DNA of 64,000 bases from Nitrospira lenta. Lineage in GTDB: Bacteria; Nitrospirota; Nitrospiria; Nitrospirales; Nitrospiraceae. Shown here piece by piece: positions 25,669 through 34,257 of this stretch. Location of the stretch: assembly GCF_900403705.1 (NCBI RefSeq), contig NZ_OUNR01000001.1:310001-374000 (forward strand). The letters are read 5' to 3'. Numbering within the stretch: the stretch's first letter is position 1; the number at the start of each line of letters is the position of its first letter. A model generated the notes under the pieces. It searched no databases. It saw nothing but the letters and a program-made list of their open reading frames with translations, and was not told the origin of the DNA. The position numbers and the translations under genes were made by a program.

Positions 25669-25821
25669 AGGGTCCCCACACGTAGCAGACTCTATTGTGC
25701 TCCTAGGCCTTTGATTCGAGAAGGCAATTCCGTGTCTTGAGATGATCGAACGAAGCGGATCACTCGTGGAGACTTGTCAAAAGAGGCCTGACTCCCGTAC
25801 CCTTCAACTGGAGGCCAAACT

Positions 25822-26466
25822 ATGAGCGATGACTCTCGATTAACAAAATCCAAAGAGCAGTGGGCAAAAGCCAGGCGGGGAGGCGAAGAACGCGAAGTCT
25901 TCTATGAAGGCGACGACCGGCTTCCGCCTGGGCAGCACCTCGTCGAAACCTTCCCTGTGCTGGACCTGGGATTCAAACCAGAGATTCCGCTCTCAGACTG
26001 GACCCTGACCATCGGGGGCTTCGTCACCACGCCGGTGACCTGGACCTGGGAACAATTTCTCCAACAGCCCCACATCCAAGACCGCTCGGACTTTCACTGC
26101 GTCACTTCCTGGAGCCGCTACGACAACGACTGGGAAGGCGTGAGCTTCAAGCAGATCATCTCCGTCGTGAAACCGCTATCGCTCGCCAAATTCGTCCTCT
26201 TCAAATCATACGACGACTACACGACAAACTTGCCCATCGAAGTTTGCGACGACGCCGATGTGTTGCTGACGTATAAATGGAACGAGAAACCGCTGACCAA
26301 GGAACACGGCGGCCCGGTTCGGGTCATTGTCCCGAAGCGCTACGCGTGGAAAGGCGCAAAGTGGATCAAGGAGATCACGTTTTCAGATAAGGATGAAAAG
26401 GGATTCTGGGAAGTGCGCGGCTATTCGAACACCGCGCTCCCGTGGAAGAACGATCGCTACGGGTAG
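25822..26466 (+). CDS. Sulfite-oxidase-like molybdopterin-dependent oxidoreductase
   Basis: 214 residues that match the catalytic domain of the sulfite oxidase / MsrP (YedY) family. PEIPLSDWTLTIGGFV gives the start of the fold. HCVTSWSRYDNDWEGVSF contains Cys93, the expected molybdenum ligand. GGPVRVIVPKRYAWKGAKWI and DKDEKGFWEVRGYSNTA complete the family pattern. No Tat or Sec signal is present, so unlike MsrP it appears cytosolic, and there is no heme or C-terminal dimerisation domain. The substrate could be a sulfoxide, sulfite or another small oxyanion. TGGAGG seven bases before the ATG supports the start. No membrane or cytochrome partner gene is adjacent. Confidence 0.88.
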   Translation: MSDDSRLTKSKEQWAKARRGGEEREVFYEGDDRLPPGQHLVETFPVLDLGFKPEIPLSDWTLTIGGFVTTPVTWTWEQFLQQPHIQDRSDFHCVTSWSRYDNDWEGVSFKQIISVVKPLSLAKFVLFKSYDDYTTNLPIEVCDDADVLLTYKWNEKPLTKEHGGPVRVIVPKRYAWKGAKWIKEITFSDKDEKGFWEVRGYSNTALPWKNDRYG

Positions 26467-26471
26467 ATTGA

Positions 26472-26807
26472 TTACTTTTTCACCCAGCCTCCGGGCCCCT
26501 CGATGATATTCCCGGGCGTCGTATTCTGAATGGCTTTTTCTCCGGCCAGGTGCTCGACGGAGTTCAGACTGGTGCCATTGCGTGTGGCAATCTCCTCATA
26601 CGCCTGCTTCCGTTTCTGATTAACGTCGTTGACCAACGCCTGCACCTCGGCGCGCCCTCCCGTCACCACACCCAGATAGCCGCTGGTCCGTTCTCCTACC
26701 TGGCCCTTGGCTTTCGCCTCATCCAGCGACAACGCCCAGGCAGCAAACCCGGTCCCCAGACAGAGCGCCACGAGAACCGCACCAACCGTCATGTGTATGC
26801 GGGCCAT
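26472..26807 (-). CDS. ydbL: YdbL-like (DUF1318) periplasmic protein
   Basis: 111 residues. Signal peptide MARIHMTVGAVLVALCLGTGFAA, then LSLDEAKAKGQVGERTSGYLGV, the signature start of YdbL proteins, with VNQKRKQAYEEIATRNG and AGEKAIQNTTPGNII completing the domain. In E. coli ydbH-ynbE-ydbL encode an intermembrane lipid bridge, with YdbL modulating the YdbH-YnbE interaction; the three are in the same order here. The start is ATG 26807 with AAAGGAGG five bases upstream. The gene is convergent with the sulfite-oxidase-like gene, the two stops only five bases apart. Confidence 0.87.
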   Translation of the reverse strand: MARIHMTVGAVLVALCLGTGFAAWALSLDEAKAKGQVGERTSGYLGVVTGGRAEVQALVNDVNQKRKQAYEEIATRNGTSLNSVEHLAGEKAIQNTTPGNIIEGPGGWVKK

Positions 26808-26828
26808 CCTTACCTCCTTTGCCATTCG

Positions 26829-27047
26829 TTAAAACAGTCCGCTGTTTTTGGAGAGGACCTGATCGAGATCCTTATCGACTTTTACCCGAATCTCATGCTC
26901 GATCTTCACATTCAGGTTGATGGTAATCGGCTTATCCGGCGCGGCCACCTCCACACGGGGCGTACAGCCGGCCATCCCCCACACAAGCCATAACCCCATC
27001 GCCAGTCCTACTCCGCACCGTCCCATGCTATCCCCCTGCCCTGTCAT
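26829..27047 (-). CDS. ynbE: YnbE-like lipoprotein
   Basis: 72 residues. A lipoprotein signal ends at WGMAGC, and the short mature part is PRVEVAAPDKPITINLNVKIEHEIRV followed by KVDKDLDQVLSKN. The beta-strand repeating I-N-L-N-V-K-I pattern is typical of YnbE, which forms an outer-membrane multimer that YdbH beta-augments to make a lipid-conducting groove. ATG 27047 overlaps the ydbH stop by four bases; ATG 27026 is an alternative that gives a more conventional signal length. The small gene sits between ydbH and ydbL, as in Enterobacteria. Confidence 0.85.
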   Translation of the reverse strand: MTGQGDSMGRCGVGLAMGLWLVWGMAGCTPRVEVAAPDKPITINLNVKIEHEIRVKVDKDLDQVLSKNSGLF

Positions 27048-29836
27048 CGTCGTTGCGCCTTGTTTTGAAGCGATTCCTCAATATCCTGTACCAGACGAAG
27101 ACTTTGCAAGAGCGCCAGAACATTTTCCTGAACATTCACATTGAAATGAATGGGCGGACTTTTTTTCATGTCAGGATTTCTCCCCTCCAGCTGCGCGGCC
27201 AACTGCAACACCCCGTCTTCCGCATACTGCACTCCGGCTTTCAAGACTGTGTACTGAAAATTGCTGAGTGCCTGCGCCACCAGCTTCATGCCCGAATCGG
27301 CGTCGGCTAAAAGGGCGGCGGACTCCGATGAAGGTTGGTAACGAATCACCCCGCCGGGCGCTTCGGCTTCCACCGTCCCATCCTTGACACTCACCCCGTT
27401 CGCCGTCACCGCGAGCGGAATCGTCCCGTTCAACAGGCCCGTCCCCTGCAACCCCTTTTGCTGTTCAAGGCTCAAGAGCTTCGCCAGATCCAACCGCCGC
27501 AGCGACAATACCAGCCGGTGAGGCGGCGCAGCCGGGTCAAGATGAAGGCCGGAACTCGTCACGGATCCTCCAAAGAGACTAGCCTGAAAATCCTTGAGAT
27601 CCAGTACCGGCCAGAGATCTGACAACGACCACTGCAGGTCGGCTGTCACGGACACATTACTCAGCATCACCCCTGTCTGGATGACCGCCACATTCACCAC
27701 CGCCGGCTGACTCGATCGCACCTGTTCAAAACCCTGGAGATCAAAATCCAACGTCGTGTTGATTCCCTGAATCGCCATCCCCGGAACAGCTGCGGACACC
27801 TGTTCCGCCTGAATCGTGATTCTGCCAGGCTGAGGCGCAACCGTTGTCGAGTCCTTCAGTCGACCGGATGGCCACACAAGATCCGTACTGGCCGTTATTC
27901 GACCGGCCGTGAGATCGAACGACGCGGGCAACCCAGGCAGCCACTTTTGCAAACGATTCGCCTCGGCATCGAACTGGAGTGGCCCGAGCACCACTCGCGC
28001 CGATCCTTCCCCCCCTCCAAACGAGTGCGCAACCTTTGCCGTGACGACGCCCTCGCGCCCAGGGAGGTCTCCCCGCGCGTCGGCCTTGAACCCGGCTTGG
28101 TTCGCAGCAAACTTGACCTGCCACGCAGACGGCGGGATCGTCACCACCGGCAGCTGTCCGACTCGCACTCCGGCGAGATCGATACCCCCGTGGGCCGTCC
28201 AGGAACTCCCGACGGATTCGGCGCTTTGAAGCGTCACAGTGCCTTCTGCCAGCGTGACGTCGTATCCGGCCGAACGAATCCCCTGCGCGCCGATCCTGAG
28301 CGTGCCCGGACCGGCCGCGCATTGGCCAGATTCCAGCGTACACCGGACCGGAATCGGCGCGGCCACCTCGACGATCGCGGACGACATCGTCACACGCCCT
28401 TGTTCAAACTGCTTCACCGTCATCATCGAGGGAACATGCACGGTACCGTTCACCACGTGCTGCTTCAGGACCACGCGGCCCCAAAGTTCCCCCCGGACTT
28501 CTCGCACAGAAACCCCGGCGGCCAAACTGGGCGGCACCAGCCCGCGCAGATGGAACTCCCCTTCGCCCGACACGAGGTCTTGGCCGACCAGATCTGCCCG
28601 AGCGACATCCACCTCGACCACCAACGGTCCCGTCGCTGCCCCATACCCCACATGGACCGGACCATCCACGGTCAGGCGAATCGGCGATTCTGACCAATAG
28701 AGTGTCCCCTGAAGCGGCTGACGCTGTTCGACGCGAATCGGCTGATCGCCGCTCGGCAACAACGACTTGACCACACCCGGCACAAAGCGTGGCTGCATAT
28801 TCACCGTCGCCGTTCCCAACACCCCGGGATCGATCGTCCAGCCCAGCCGCGCCGGGGACCCCGAGAAACTCCCGGATGACGCTATGGCAATCTGCTTGGC
28901 CACACCTTTCAACGCCGGCAACGTTACGGTGGCCTGAAACGATCCTTGAAGCAGTGATTCCGGACTTTCGCGAAGCGCACTCAGAGCCGCGCTGGACGAC
29001 GCTGTGGCCGTCCATACGACGGCGACACGCCCCGATACAGTGCTCAGCTCCGGTCCGATCGGAACCGCCAACGCAATGAACGGAGCCAGCTCGCGAACAT
29101 TGACCTCCAATTTTCCCTCAACCTGCACCTGTCCGTCACGCGCCTGCGCCGTCGACTGCCAGGTGAGAATCGGGGCGGCCTGCGGCCGTTGCGACACCAG
29201 CGTCGCCGCCCAGGTCGTCGCGGAATGACCGGTCAGAGAAAGGGTATACGACGCCGTCTCACGCCCTTGAAATGACAGCCGCCCGCCGAGTTCTCCGTCT
29301 CGTTGTTCGACCACACCCTGAATCGCCACTTTGCGAAGCGGGCCGGTCGCCTGCTCACGAAATACCGTCACCTGGTTCAGGTGGACTTCTTCAAATGGCA
29401 ACACCGGAATCCGTCGCAGCAAATCACCAGCCGTGAGCACATTCCACGGAGATCCGCTCCCCTCGTCCGACATAGTCTCGACGGCGGATTCGCCAGCGAA
29501 AGACCGGTCATGATTGTTCAACATCTGAATGGCCAGATACGGCAGCACTACCCGCGAAACCCGGCCGTACAGGAGATCGGGCAGCCGGTACTCCACCTGA
29601 ACGTTCGTCACGGATACCATCAATACTTCGTCCCCCAGATCCAACTGAAACGACGCGACAGGAATCGAGAGTTCCCGCCATCCGGGATAGCCGAACTGCA
29701 CGATGACATTCCGATACCCTTGGCGACTCAGCCACTGCGTCACTCCGTACGACACCATCAATGGAACCAGGAGATAGACGCTCATGAGGCCCGTGAGAGC
29801 CAGTAACACAATGCGTTGATATCGATAGCGCAGCAT
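27044..29836 (-). CDS. ydbH: YdbH-like AsmA-family intermembrane lipid-transport protein
   Basis: 930 residues. One N-terminal TM (about 8-30, VLLALTGLMSVYLLVPLMVSYG) is followed by an almost uninterrupted beta-rich periplasmic region, the bridge-like groove characteristic of AsmA/TamB/YdbH proteins. The C-terminal part contains the YdbH family sequence LDLAKLLSLEQQKGLQGTG, GTIPLAVTANGVSVKDGTVEA and APGGVIRYQP, and ends IHFNVNVQENVLALLQSLRLV. That last segment is expected to pair with YnbE. YdbH-type proteins move phospholipids between inner and outer membrane. The gene starts the three-gene operon and is divergent from a dipeptide-epimerase-like gene, with about 180 bp between starts. Confidence 0.88.
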   Translation of the reverse strand: MLRYRYQRIVLLALTGLMSVYLLVPLMVSYGVTQWLSRQGYRNVIVQFGYPGWRELSIPVASFQLDLGDEVLMVSVTNVQVEYRLPDLLYGRVSRVVLPYLAIQMLNNHDRSFAGESAVETMSDEGSGSPWNVLTAGDLLRRIPVLPFEEVHLNQVTVFREQATGPLRKVAIQGVVEQRDGELGGRLSFQGRETASYTLSLTGHSATTWAATLVSQRPQAAPILTWQSTAQARDGQVQVEGKLEVNVRELAPFIALAVPIGPELSTVSGRVAVVWTATASSSAALSALRESPESLLQGSFQATVTLPALKGVAKQIAIASSGSFSGSPARLGWTIDPGVLGTATVNMQPRFVPGVVKSLLPSGDQPIRVEQRQPLQGTLYWSESPIRLTVDGPVHVGYGAATGPLVVEVDVARADLVGQDLVSGEGEFHLRGLVPPSLAAGVSVREVRGELWGRVVLKQHVVNGTVHVPSMMTVKQFEQGRVTMSSAIVEVAAPIPVRCTLESGQCAAGPGTLRIGAQGIRSAGYDVTLAEGTVTLQSAESVGSSWTAHGGIDLAGVRVGQLPVVTIPPSAWQVKFAANQAGFKADARGDLPGREGVVTAKVAHSFGGGEGSARVVLGPLQFDAEANRLQKWLPGLPASFDLTAGRITASTDLVWPSGRLKDSTTVAPQPGRITIQAEQVSAAVPGMAIQGINTTLDFDLQGFEQVRSSQPAVVNVAVIQTGVMLSNVSVTADLQWSLSDLWPVLDLKDFQASLFGGSVTSSGLHLDPAAPPHRLVLSLRRLDLAKLLSLEQQKGLQGTGLLNGTIPLAVTANGVSVKDGTVEAEAPGGVIRYQPSSESAALLADADSGMKLVAQALSNFQYTVLKAGVQYAEDGVLQLAAQLEGRNPDMKKSPPIHFNVNVQENVLALLQSLRLVQDIEESLQNKAQRR

Positions 29837-30019
29837 GCCGATTCGACCTACCCTCTCTCTACAATCCCTTCAGGGTTGTCGACCACTGGCCACTACCCTG
29901 TCAAGGGCCAGACCACCAAGGGGTCCTCGTGCCCCGCAGACCGCGCATTTTCTGATGACAGCAGGATCTCCCGCTCGGTACTATCCCGACCCATGACCGC
30001 AATAGGAAGCTCGCCGCAC

Positions 30020-31138
30020 ATGCCCCAGTCGTCCCGCGGCCAGATCGTCACGATCGAATTCTGGCCTATCGATATCCCGATTACCGACCCATTTGTCGTC
30101 GCAACCGGTGCCCGCGTCGTCGCTGAAAATATCTTTGTCCGCCTCACCCTGCACGACGGGACACAGGGCTATGGAGAATCCGCCCCCTTCCCGGAGGTCG
30201 GCGGCGAAACTCGCGACTCCTGTCTGGCCACTCTCCGCCAGCTCGCCCCACTATTGATCGGCGCATCGCCCGGGCACTATGCCCGGCTCGCCGCTGAGAT
30301 GGCACAGACCGCGCCGGCTCATCCGGCCGCCCGATGCGGGCTTGAGACGGCGATGATCGATGCGTACTGTCAATCGACGCAGGTTTCCATGTGGCAACTC
30401 TGGGGCGGGCACGATGTCCGCCCGCGAGAGACCGACATCACCATTCCCATCTCCACCCTTAAAAAGTCTGTGGCCTTAGCCCGCGGCTGGTATGCCCAAG
30501 GCTTTCGCCTCTTCAAAATGAAAGTGGGCAACGATGTGGACCAGGATATCCGGCGACTGGAAGCCGTGCATCGCGCGCTGCCCGGCATTGCGTTTATCGG
30601 CGATGGAAATCAGGGGTTCTCTCGCGAGGAATGCCTGGCATTTGCCAGAGGCGTGCAACGATTCGGCGGAACGATGGTCCTCCTCGAACAGCCGGTCGTG
30701 CGGGACGATCTCGACAGTATGACGGCCATTCGTCGGGACACCGGCATCCCCGTGGCCGCCGATGAGTCGGTTCGCTCACTGGCGGACGCCCGCGACGTGA
30801 TCGCGCGGAATGCGGCGGACTACATCAATATCAAAATCATGAAGACCGGCGTGGTCGAAGCGGTCGCCATTGCAGAAACGACGCTCGCCGCCGGATTGAA
30901 ACTGATGGTGGGAGGAATGGTTGAAACCCGCCTCGCGATGGGCTGCTCGTTCAGCCTCGTCCTGGGGATGAAAGGGTTTGATATCCTGGACCTCGATACG
31001 CCGTTACTCTTAGCCACTGACCCTGTCCAAGGGGGCTATGGCTATCGGGGTGCTCACCTTGAGCCCTGGGTAGGTCCAGGACTCGCCCTTACGACTCAAC
31101 CAAACCGCGCAAACCACGAACTCGAAACCGTCCAGTAA
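30020..31138 (+). CDS. Enolase-superfamily enzyme, L-Ala-D/L-Glu (dipeptide) epimerase-like
   Basis: About 372 residues of the mandelate racemase/muconate lactonising subgroup. The capping domain starts IDIPITDPFVVATG and includes YGESAPFPEVGGETRD. The barrel carries the KxK pair in FRLFKMKVG, a metal ligand in FIGDGNQGFS, another in LLEQPV, VAADESV, and the opposing Lys in INIKIMKTG. A late GFDILDLDTP follows. Two Lys acid/bases across the barrel fit 1,1-proton transfer by dipeptide epimerases, which act in murein peptide recycling. Substrate specificity is inferred. ATG 29993 is an alternative; I favour 30020, which has AGGAAG ten bases upstream and is close to the first barrel strand. Confidence 0.82.
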   Translation: MPQSSRGQIVTIEFWPIDIPITDPFVVATGARVVAENIFVRLTLHDGTQGYGESAPFPEVGGETRDSCLATLRQLAPLLIGASPGHYARLAAEMAQTAPAHPAARCGLETAMIDAYCQSTQVSMWQLWGGHDVRPRETDITIPISTLKKSVALARGWYAQGFRLFKMKVGNDVDQDIRRLEAVHRALPGIAFIGDGNQGFSREECLAFARGVQRFGGTMVLLEQPVVRDDLDSMTAIRRDTGIPVAADESVRSLADARDVIARNAADYINIKIMKTGVVEAVAIAETTLAAGLKLMVGGMVETRLAMGCSFSLVLGMKGFDILDLDTPLLLATDPVQGGYGYRGAHLEPWVGPGLALTTQPNRANHELETVQ

Positions 31139-31144
31139 TCACCT

Positions 31145-31750
31145 CTATTGCGAACTCATCCCTACCGACTGATTCATATGGGTCACCGTTCGCTGCCCGC
31201 CACCGGAAGATGAAGAGCTCGAGGTGGATCCCGCCGACGAGTCCCCTCCCGCCCCTCCCCCGTCACCACTCTGCGACCCCGCAGAACTTCCCGTCCCCGG
31301 CAAGGATCCCGCACCGCTCCCGCCTGCCCCGGAGGACGCTGCCGGTGCCGACACAAGAGATTTGTCCACCGTCATGTGTCCATCCTGATACTGCGTCAAC
31401 ACAAGCGACGTCGATCCATCCACCTGCTCCTTCGCATAGGCATAGGCCTGATAGGCGATCCCATCGGTTCCTCCAAGAAATCGCATTTCGACTGAATAGA
31501 ATTTCAACGGAGGAATGGGATTGAAGCCGATCGCCCGCAGATCGCCGGCGAAGGATCCGCTCTGAGCCTGGTGAAGCTGCTGCAACCGATGGATCTCAGC
31601 GATCGCGACTTCCGCTTCCACCGATTGCGCTTTCTTGGTGAAATGTCGGTAGGACAGGAGCGCCACCGACGCAAGGATCCCCACGATGGTGACGACCAGC
31701 ATCAACTCGATGAGCGTGAAACCCTTCCGGGATAAGTGCGTCGCCTTCAT
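31145..31750 (-). CDS. Pseudopilin with a Gly/Ser-rich C-terminal region
   Basis: 201 residues. A short leader MKATHLSRKG is cut before FTLIELMLVVTIVGILASVALLSY, a standard prepilin cleavage site with Glu at +5. A helical stretch (HFTKKAQSVEAEVAIAEIHRL) and a small globular part follow. The last ~60 residues are mostly Gly, Ser and Ala (e.g. SGAGGSGAGSLPGTGS). No DPWG motif is visible, so it is not GspG; a minor pseudopilin or PilA/PilE-like type is possible. It parallels the pseudopilin at 1832 in combining a Gly/Ser-rich segment with a HAMP-protein neighbour. It starts three bases after the HAMP-only gene stop. Confidence 0.85.
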   Translation of the reverse strand: MKATHLSRKGFTLIELMLVVTIVGILASVALLSYRHFTKKAQSVEAEVAIAEIHRLQQLHQAQSGSFAGDLRAIGFNPIPPLKFYSVEMRFLGGTDGIAYQAYAYAKEQVDGSTSLVLTQYQDGHMTVDKSLVSAPAASSGAGGSGAGSLPGTGSSAGSQSGDGGGAGGDSSAGSTSSSSSSGGGQRTVTHMNQSVGMSSQ

Positions 31751-31753
31751 CGA

Positions 31754-32356
31754 TCAGCGGGCCCGCGTAAACGAGAACTCGCCAAGAACCTTTTCAAGGG
31801 ACGCAGCCGCCTGCTGCGCCGTTTGAAGGGACTCCGGATTCTCCAGTTGGTTCGATGCCAGCGCCGCGCGAATCACTGCCGTCTGGCGATGCATATCTCC
31901 AAATGCCTGGTCGATCTTGGCCATCGCCTGGTTGGCCGTCGATGCCAGCTCATCCAAACGATCGGACGGCCTGAACTGTACGCGCCAACTCAGATTCCCC
32001 TTCGCCCATTCCTGCATGCTCCGATCTAGCTGAACCAGTGGGCCGGCCACCCGCCGGGTCAGGATCAGACTGAAAATGACCGCCCCAAGAAACAGAACCG
32101 GTACGGCCACCGACACGGTTTCGCTAAGCAGCAGCATCTCGCTGGCGGCGGCCTGACGCTCTGCGAGTGAACCACCGCTATAGAGGGTCATCATCGGACC
32201 AAGATGCGGTCCATAAAAGGCCAGCGTAAAAAACAAGGCGGAATACAAGAAAAGAATGACGCCAATCCAGGCGGCATATCCCTTTTGCACGCGATGCAGA
32301 AAAAAACCTTTCCGACGCTCCGGCGGGGACGATACGATCAATGTCGTGGCAGGCAT
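31754..32356 (-). CDS. HAMP-only two-TM membrane protein (copy 3)
   Basis: 200 residues. TM1 lies at about 28-48, a loop of about 30 residues has LAERQAAASEMLL, TM2 lies at about 80-100, and a HAMP-like segment (about 100-152) contains RRVAGPLVQL, WAKGNLSWRV and RPSDRLDEL. A terminal helical stretch completes the protein. It shares with copies 1 and 2 the R(I/V)AGPL and GNLSxR motifs and the total lack of an output domain. With the pseudopilin three bases downstream it forms a reduced version of the cluster at 449-2623. It follows a strong hairpin at 32381 that separates it from the upstream gene. Confidence 0.75.
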   Translation of the reverse strand: MPATTLIVSSPPERRKGFFLHRVQKGYAAWIGVILFLYSALFFTLAFYGPHLGPMMTLYSGGSLAERQAAASEMLLLSETVSVAVPVLFLGAVIFSLILTRRVAGPLVQLDRSMQEWAKGNLSWRVQFRPSDRLDELASTANQAMAKIDQAFGDMHRQTAVIRAALASNQLENPESLQTAQQAAASLEKVLGEFSFTRAR

Positions 32357-32380
32357 AGCCCCTCCTTCAAACGGCGACAG

Positions 32381-32411
32381 CGATACGCGCCTGGAGTCCA
32401 GGCGCGTATCG
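32381..32411. terminator. Perfect 14-bp hairpin
   Basis: CGATACGCGCCTGG (32381-32394), a 3-base loop and CCAGGCGCGTATCG (32398-32411). It lies on the minus strand after the DUF3565 gene and before the HAMP-only gene. There is no T-run, so its role as terminator is only likely. Confidence 0.5.
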
Positions 32412-32495
32412 GAAGGCTATCACCAGTATGCAGCCTCACCAAGTAAATCAGCTGTTTGAGTGGAGGGAAGACAACCCTGATATCGGCCCGAAGGA

Positions 32496-32705
32496 TCACG
32501 CGCCCGGGGGAGAGAGGTCCGGCTCATGACAGCGTTTACAAAAGAGCAGCTGGCCGATCTGGCGCGTCCGTCCCTCCTGCGTGAGCACCCAGGGACGAGA
32601 GAAGAACGGCGGGTGATGGCGCACGTGCTGTCCATGGCCACAGGCCAGGTCAGCAACCCAGTCGCTATACTCGTCCAGGTGATACCCGACGATCGGTTGG
32701 TTCAT
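32496..32705 (-). CDS. DUF3565 family small protein
   Basis: 69 residues. The family is recognised by MNQPIVGYHLDEYSDWV, then LACGHGQHVRHHPPF, RPWVLTQEGR and a C-terminal LFCKRCHEPD. The Cys/His set (CGHxQHxRH and CxxC) suggests a small zinc-binding fold. DUF3565 proteins are widespread in Proteobacteria and have no assigned role. Longer overlapping frames on both strands are shadows. No clear operon partner: the next minus-strand gene upstream ends at 32765, about 60 bases away. Confidence 0.85.
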   Translation of the reverse strand: MNQPIVGYHLDEYSDWVADLACGHGQHVRHHPPFFSRPWVLTQEGRTRQIGQLLFCKRCHEPDLSPPGA

Positions 32706-32764
32706 GGTCCTACATCCTGCAGCACGTTCGTCACCAGCTATTCCAATTCGCCCGTGAGTGTCGG

Positions 32765-33217
32765 TTATCGCTTCTCAAACGGACGCTCCGGACGTACAGC
32801 GGCCGATACAAACCCCCAATGCTCTTCAGCATCTTCGTCAAAACTTCCGACGAAAATGACGTCTCTATCGAGGTGCCTGAACTCCGCGAGTGTCAGGCTG
32901 CACTGGCGAATATCGATCACACGGGCATCGAATTGTCCGACAACATAGATCTGGGCCTTGGCCGTGACATACACATTGCGGCGGCTCGTGTATCCGGTAT
33001 CGGGGAAGAGGTCTACCGTTTGCGCACAGCCACCCGCACGCTCAATCGACATGGCCAGGTTATGCCGTGACAGAAACGGATCCGTGGCCACCCGCACGAT
33101 GGTCAGCCGAAGCCCAGTCCCCGGAATCTCGGTCGAGGCCGGCTCAGGCACACCGCTGTTACATCCGCTCAACACACCAATCGCAGCGACGAGCAGACAC
33201 CGTCGCAGGAGCCTCAT
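32765..33217 (-). CDS. Lipoprotein of unknown function, coupled to a GlcG/HbpS-like gene
   Basis: 150 residues. MRLLRRCLLVAAIGVLSGC has the lipobox LSGC. The mature domain contains GLRLTIVRVATDPFLSRHNL, a central GGCAQTVDLFPD and a C-terminal RDVIFVGSFDEDAEEHWGF. I do not recognise the family. Two Cys residues in the mature domain (about 64 and 104) could form a disulfide. The ATG overlaps the preceding gene stop as TAATG, so it is translationally coupled to the HbpS-like gene. A longer frame to 33277 lacks a signal sequence. Confidence 0.78.
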   Translation of the reverse strand: MRLLRRCLLVAAIGVLSGCNSGVPEPASTEIPGTGLRLTIVRVATDPFLSRHNLAMSIERAGGCAQTVDLFPDTGYTSRRNVYVTAKAQIYVVGQFDARVIDIRQCSLTLAEFRHLDRDVIFVGSFDEDAEEHWGFVSAAVRPERPFEKR

Positions 33218-33735
33218 TACTTCGCCGCCGGAATCTTTGGAGCAGCGCCAATGGCATCCAAGCCCGCTTCGGCGCACGCATCGTCAAGGTGGGCACCGGG
33301 CGCACCGCCGACACCGATCGCACCAATTACTTCTCCGCTGATCTCAATCGGCAACCCTCCGCCCAGCATCAAAATCTGCTCATTCATATCCCGCAATCCT
33401 TGCAGCGTCGGGGTCCGGCTCATGAGTTCGGCTAATTCACTCGTCGCACGACGCAAACTCGCCGCAGTGTACGCCTTCTTTCGACTGCTATCGATGGTAT
33501 GCGGGCCAGCGCCATCCGCCCGTCCCATCGTCCGCAATAGACCCGCGCGATCAACGACCGACACGCTGACGCGATAGCCGTCTTTCTTACAGGCATCGAT
33601 CGCCGCTTGTGCCGCCCGTTGAGCGAGGCTCAAGGATAAGACCGATTCCTTCGGCAACTCCTGAGCGACTGCACTCGCGGCGCCGAACATCAAACTCCCA
33701 ACCAGAACAGCGCGCTGCAGCAACACTTTATCCAT
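33217..33735 (-). CDS. Exported GlcG/HbpS-like (heme-binding) protein
   Basis: 172 residues. Signal peptide VLVGSLMFGAASAVAQ, then a GlcG/HbpS domain: LSLAQRAAQAAIDACKKDGY, VSVVDRAGLLRTMGR, KKAYTAASLRR and a Gly-rich LMLGGGLPIEISGEVIGAIGVGG, then DDACAEAGLDAI. The last two match the family very well. HbpS binds heme and iron outside the cell in Streptomyces; in other bacteria the domain is of unknown role. The start is ATG 33735 with AAAGGAG seven bases upstream; the longer frame to 33780 adds 15 residues and no signal. Coupled by TAATG to the lipoprotein gene. Confidence 0.87.
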   Translation of the reverse strand: MDKVLLQRAVLVGSLMFGAASAVAQELPKESVLSLSLAQRAAQAAIDACKKDGYRVSVSVVDRAGLLRTMGRADGAGPHTIDSSRKKAYTAASLRRATSELAELMSRTPTLQGLRDMNEQILMLGGGLPIEISGEVIGAIGVGGAPGAHLDDACAEAGLDAIGAAPKIPAAK

Positions 33736-33926
33736 TAGGCACTCCTTTATGTGCAGGCAATGAACGCAAGCGAGAGTCAACCCGGAGAGTAGTAAGGCGA
33801 CCGAAGACTGTCAAGTCCGCATCACAAGACAGGAGGGCCTCGAACCTTCAACGGAGATCTCTCACGAAAGCGATTGGAAGAAGATACTGCCGAGGACGAA
33901 AAAAGAAGAGCGGAGAACGCGCACGC

Positions 33927-34112
33927 CTACATCCAGACTACGCGTTCCTGGTTGAGAAGATAGTCGATCACTTCGATACTCTCACGCATCTGGGTTTGCG
34001 CCTTATCAGACATGGGAAGGACGGCACCGACGAGCTTTCCCGACTCCATGTCTTCCAGAGAAGGGATTCCGTCACCGGATCTGGTATCGACGTCTTGTCG
34101 GAAACTGGCCAA
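33927..34112 (-). CDS. 61-residue protein of unknown function, TTG start
   Basis: A small soluble protein starting SFRQDVDTRSGDGIPSLEDM, with VGAVLPMSDKAQTQMRESI, and ending NQERVVWM. AGGAGG is placed six bases before a TTG start at 34112, which is the main support for translation; no ATG with a site is available. The well-shaped amino-acid composition and the site make it more likely real than chance. Family unknown. Confidence 0.55.
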   Translation of the reverse strand: MASFRQDVDTRSGDGIPSLEDMESGKLVGAVLPMSDKAQTQMRESIEVIDYLLNQERVVWM

Positions 34113-34257
34113 TGAAAACCTCCTGGTGCATCCTTATCGGCCCCGCCCCCGGTTTCCTTGAGAGGAGTGCACGCCGGAAAGCAAAACCGTAGAGAAAGCA
34201 TACCACACGGTTTCGATCTGTCATGGCGACGGATCAACGCGTGATGTTTCAACGACT

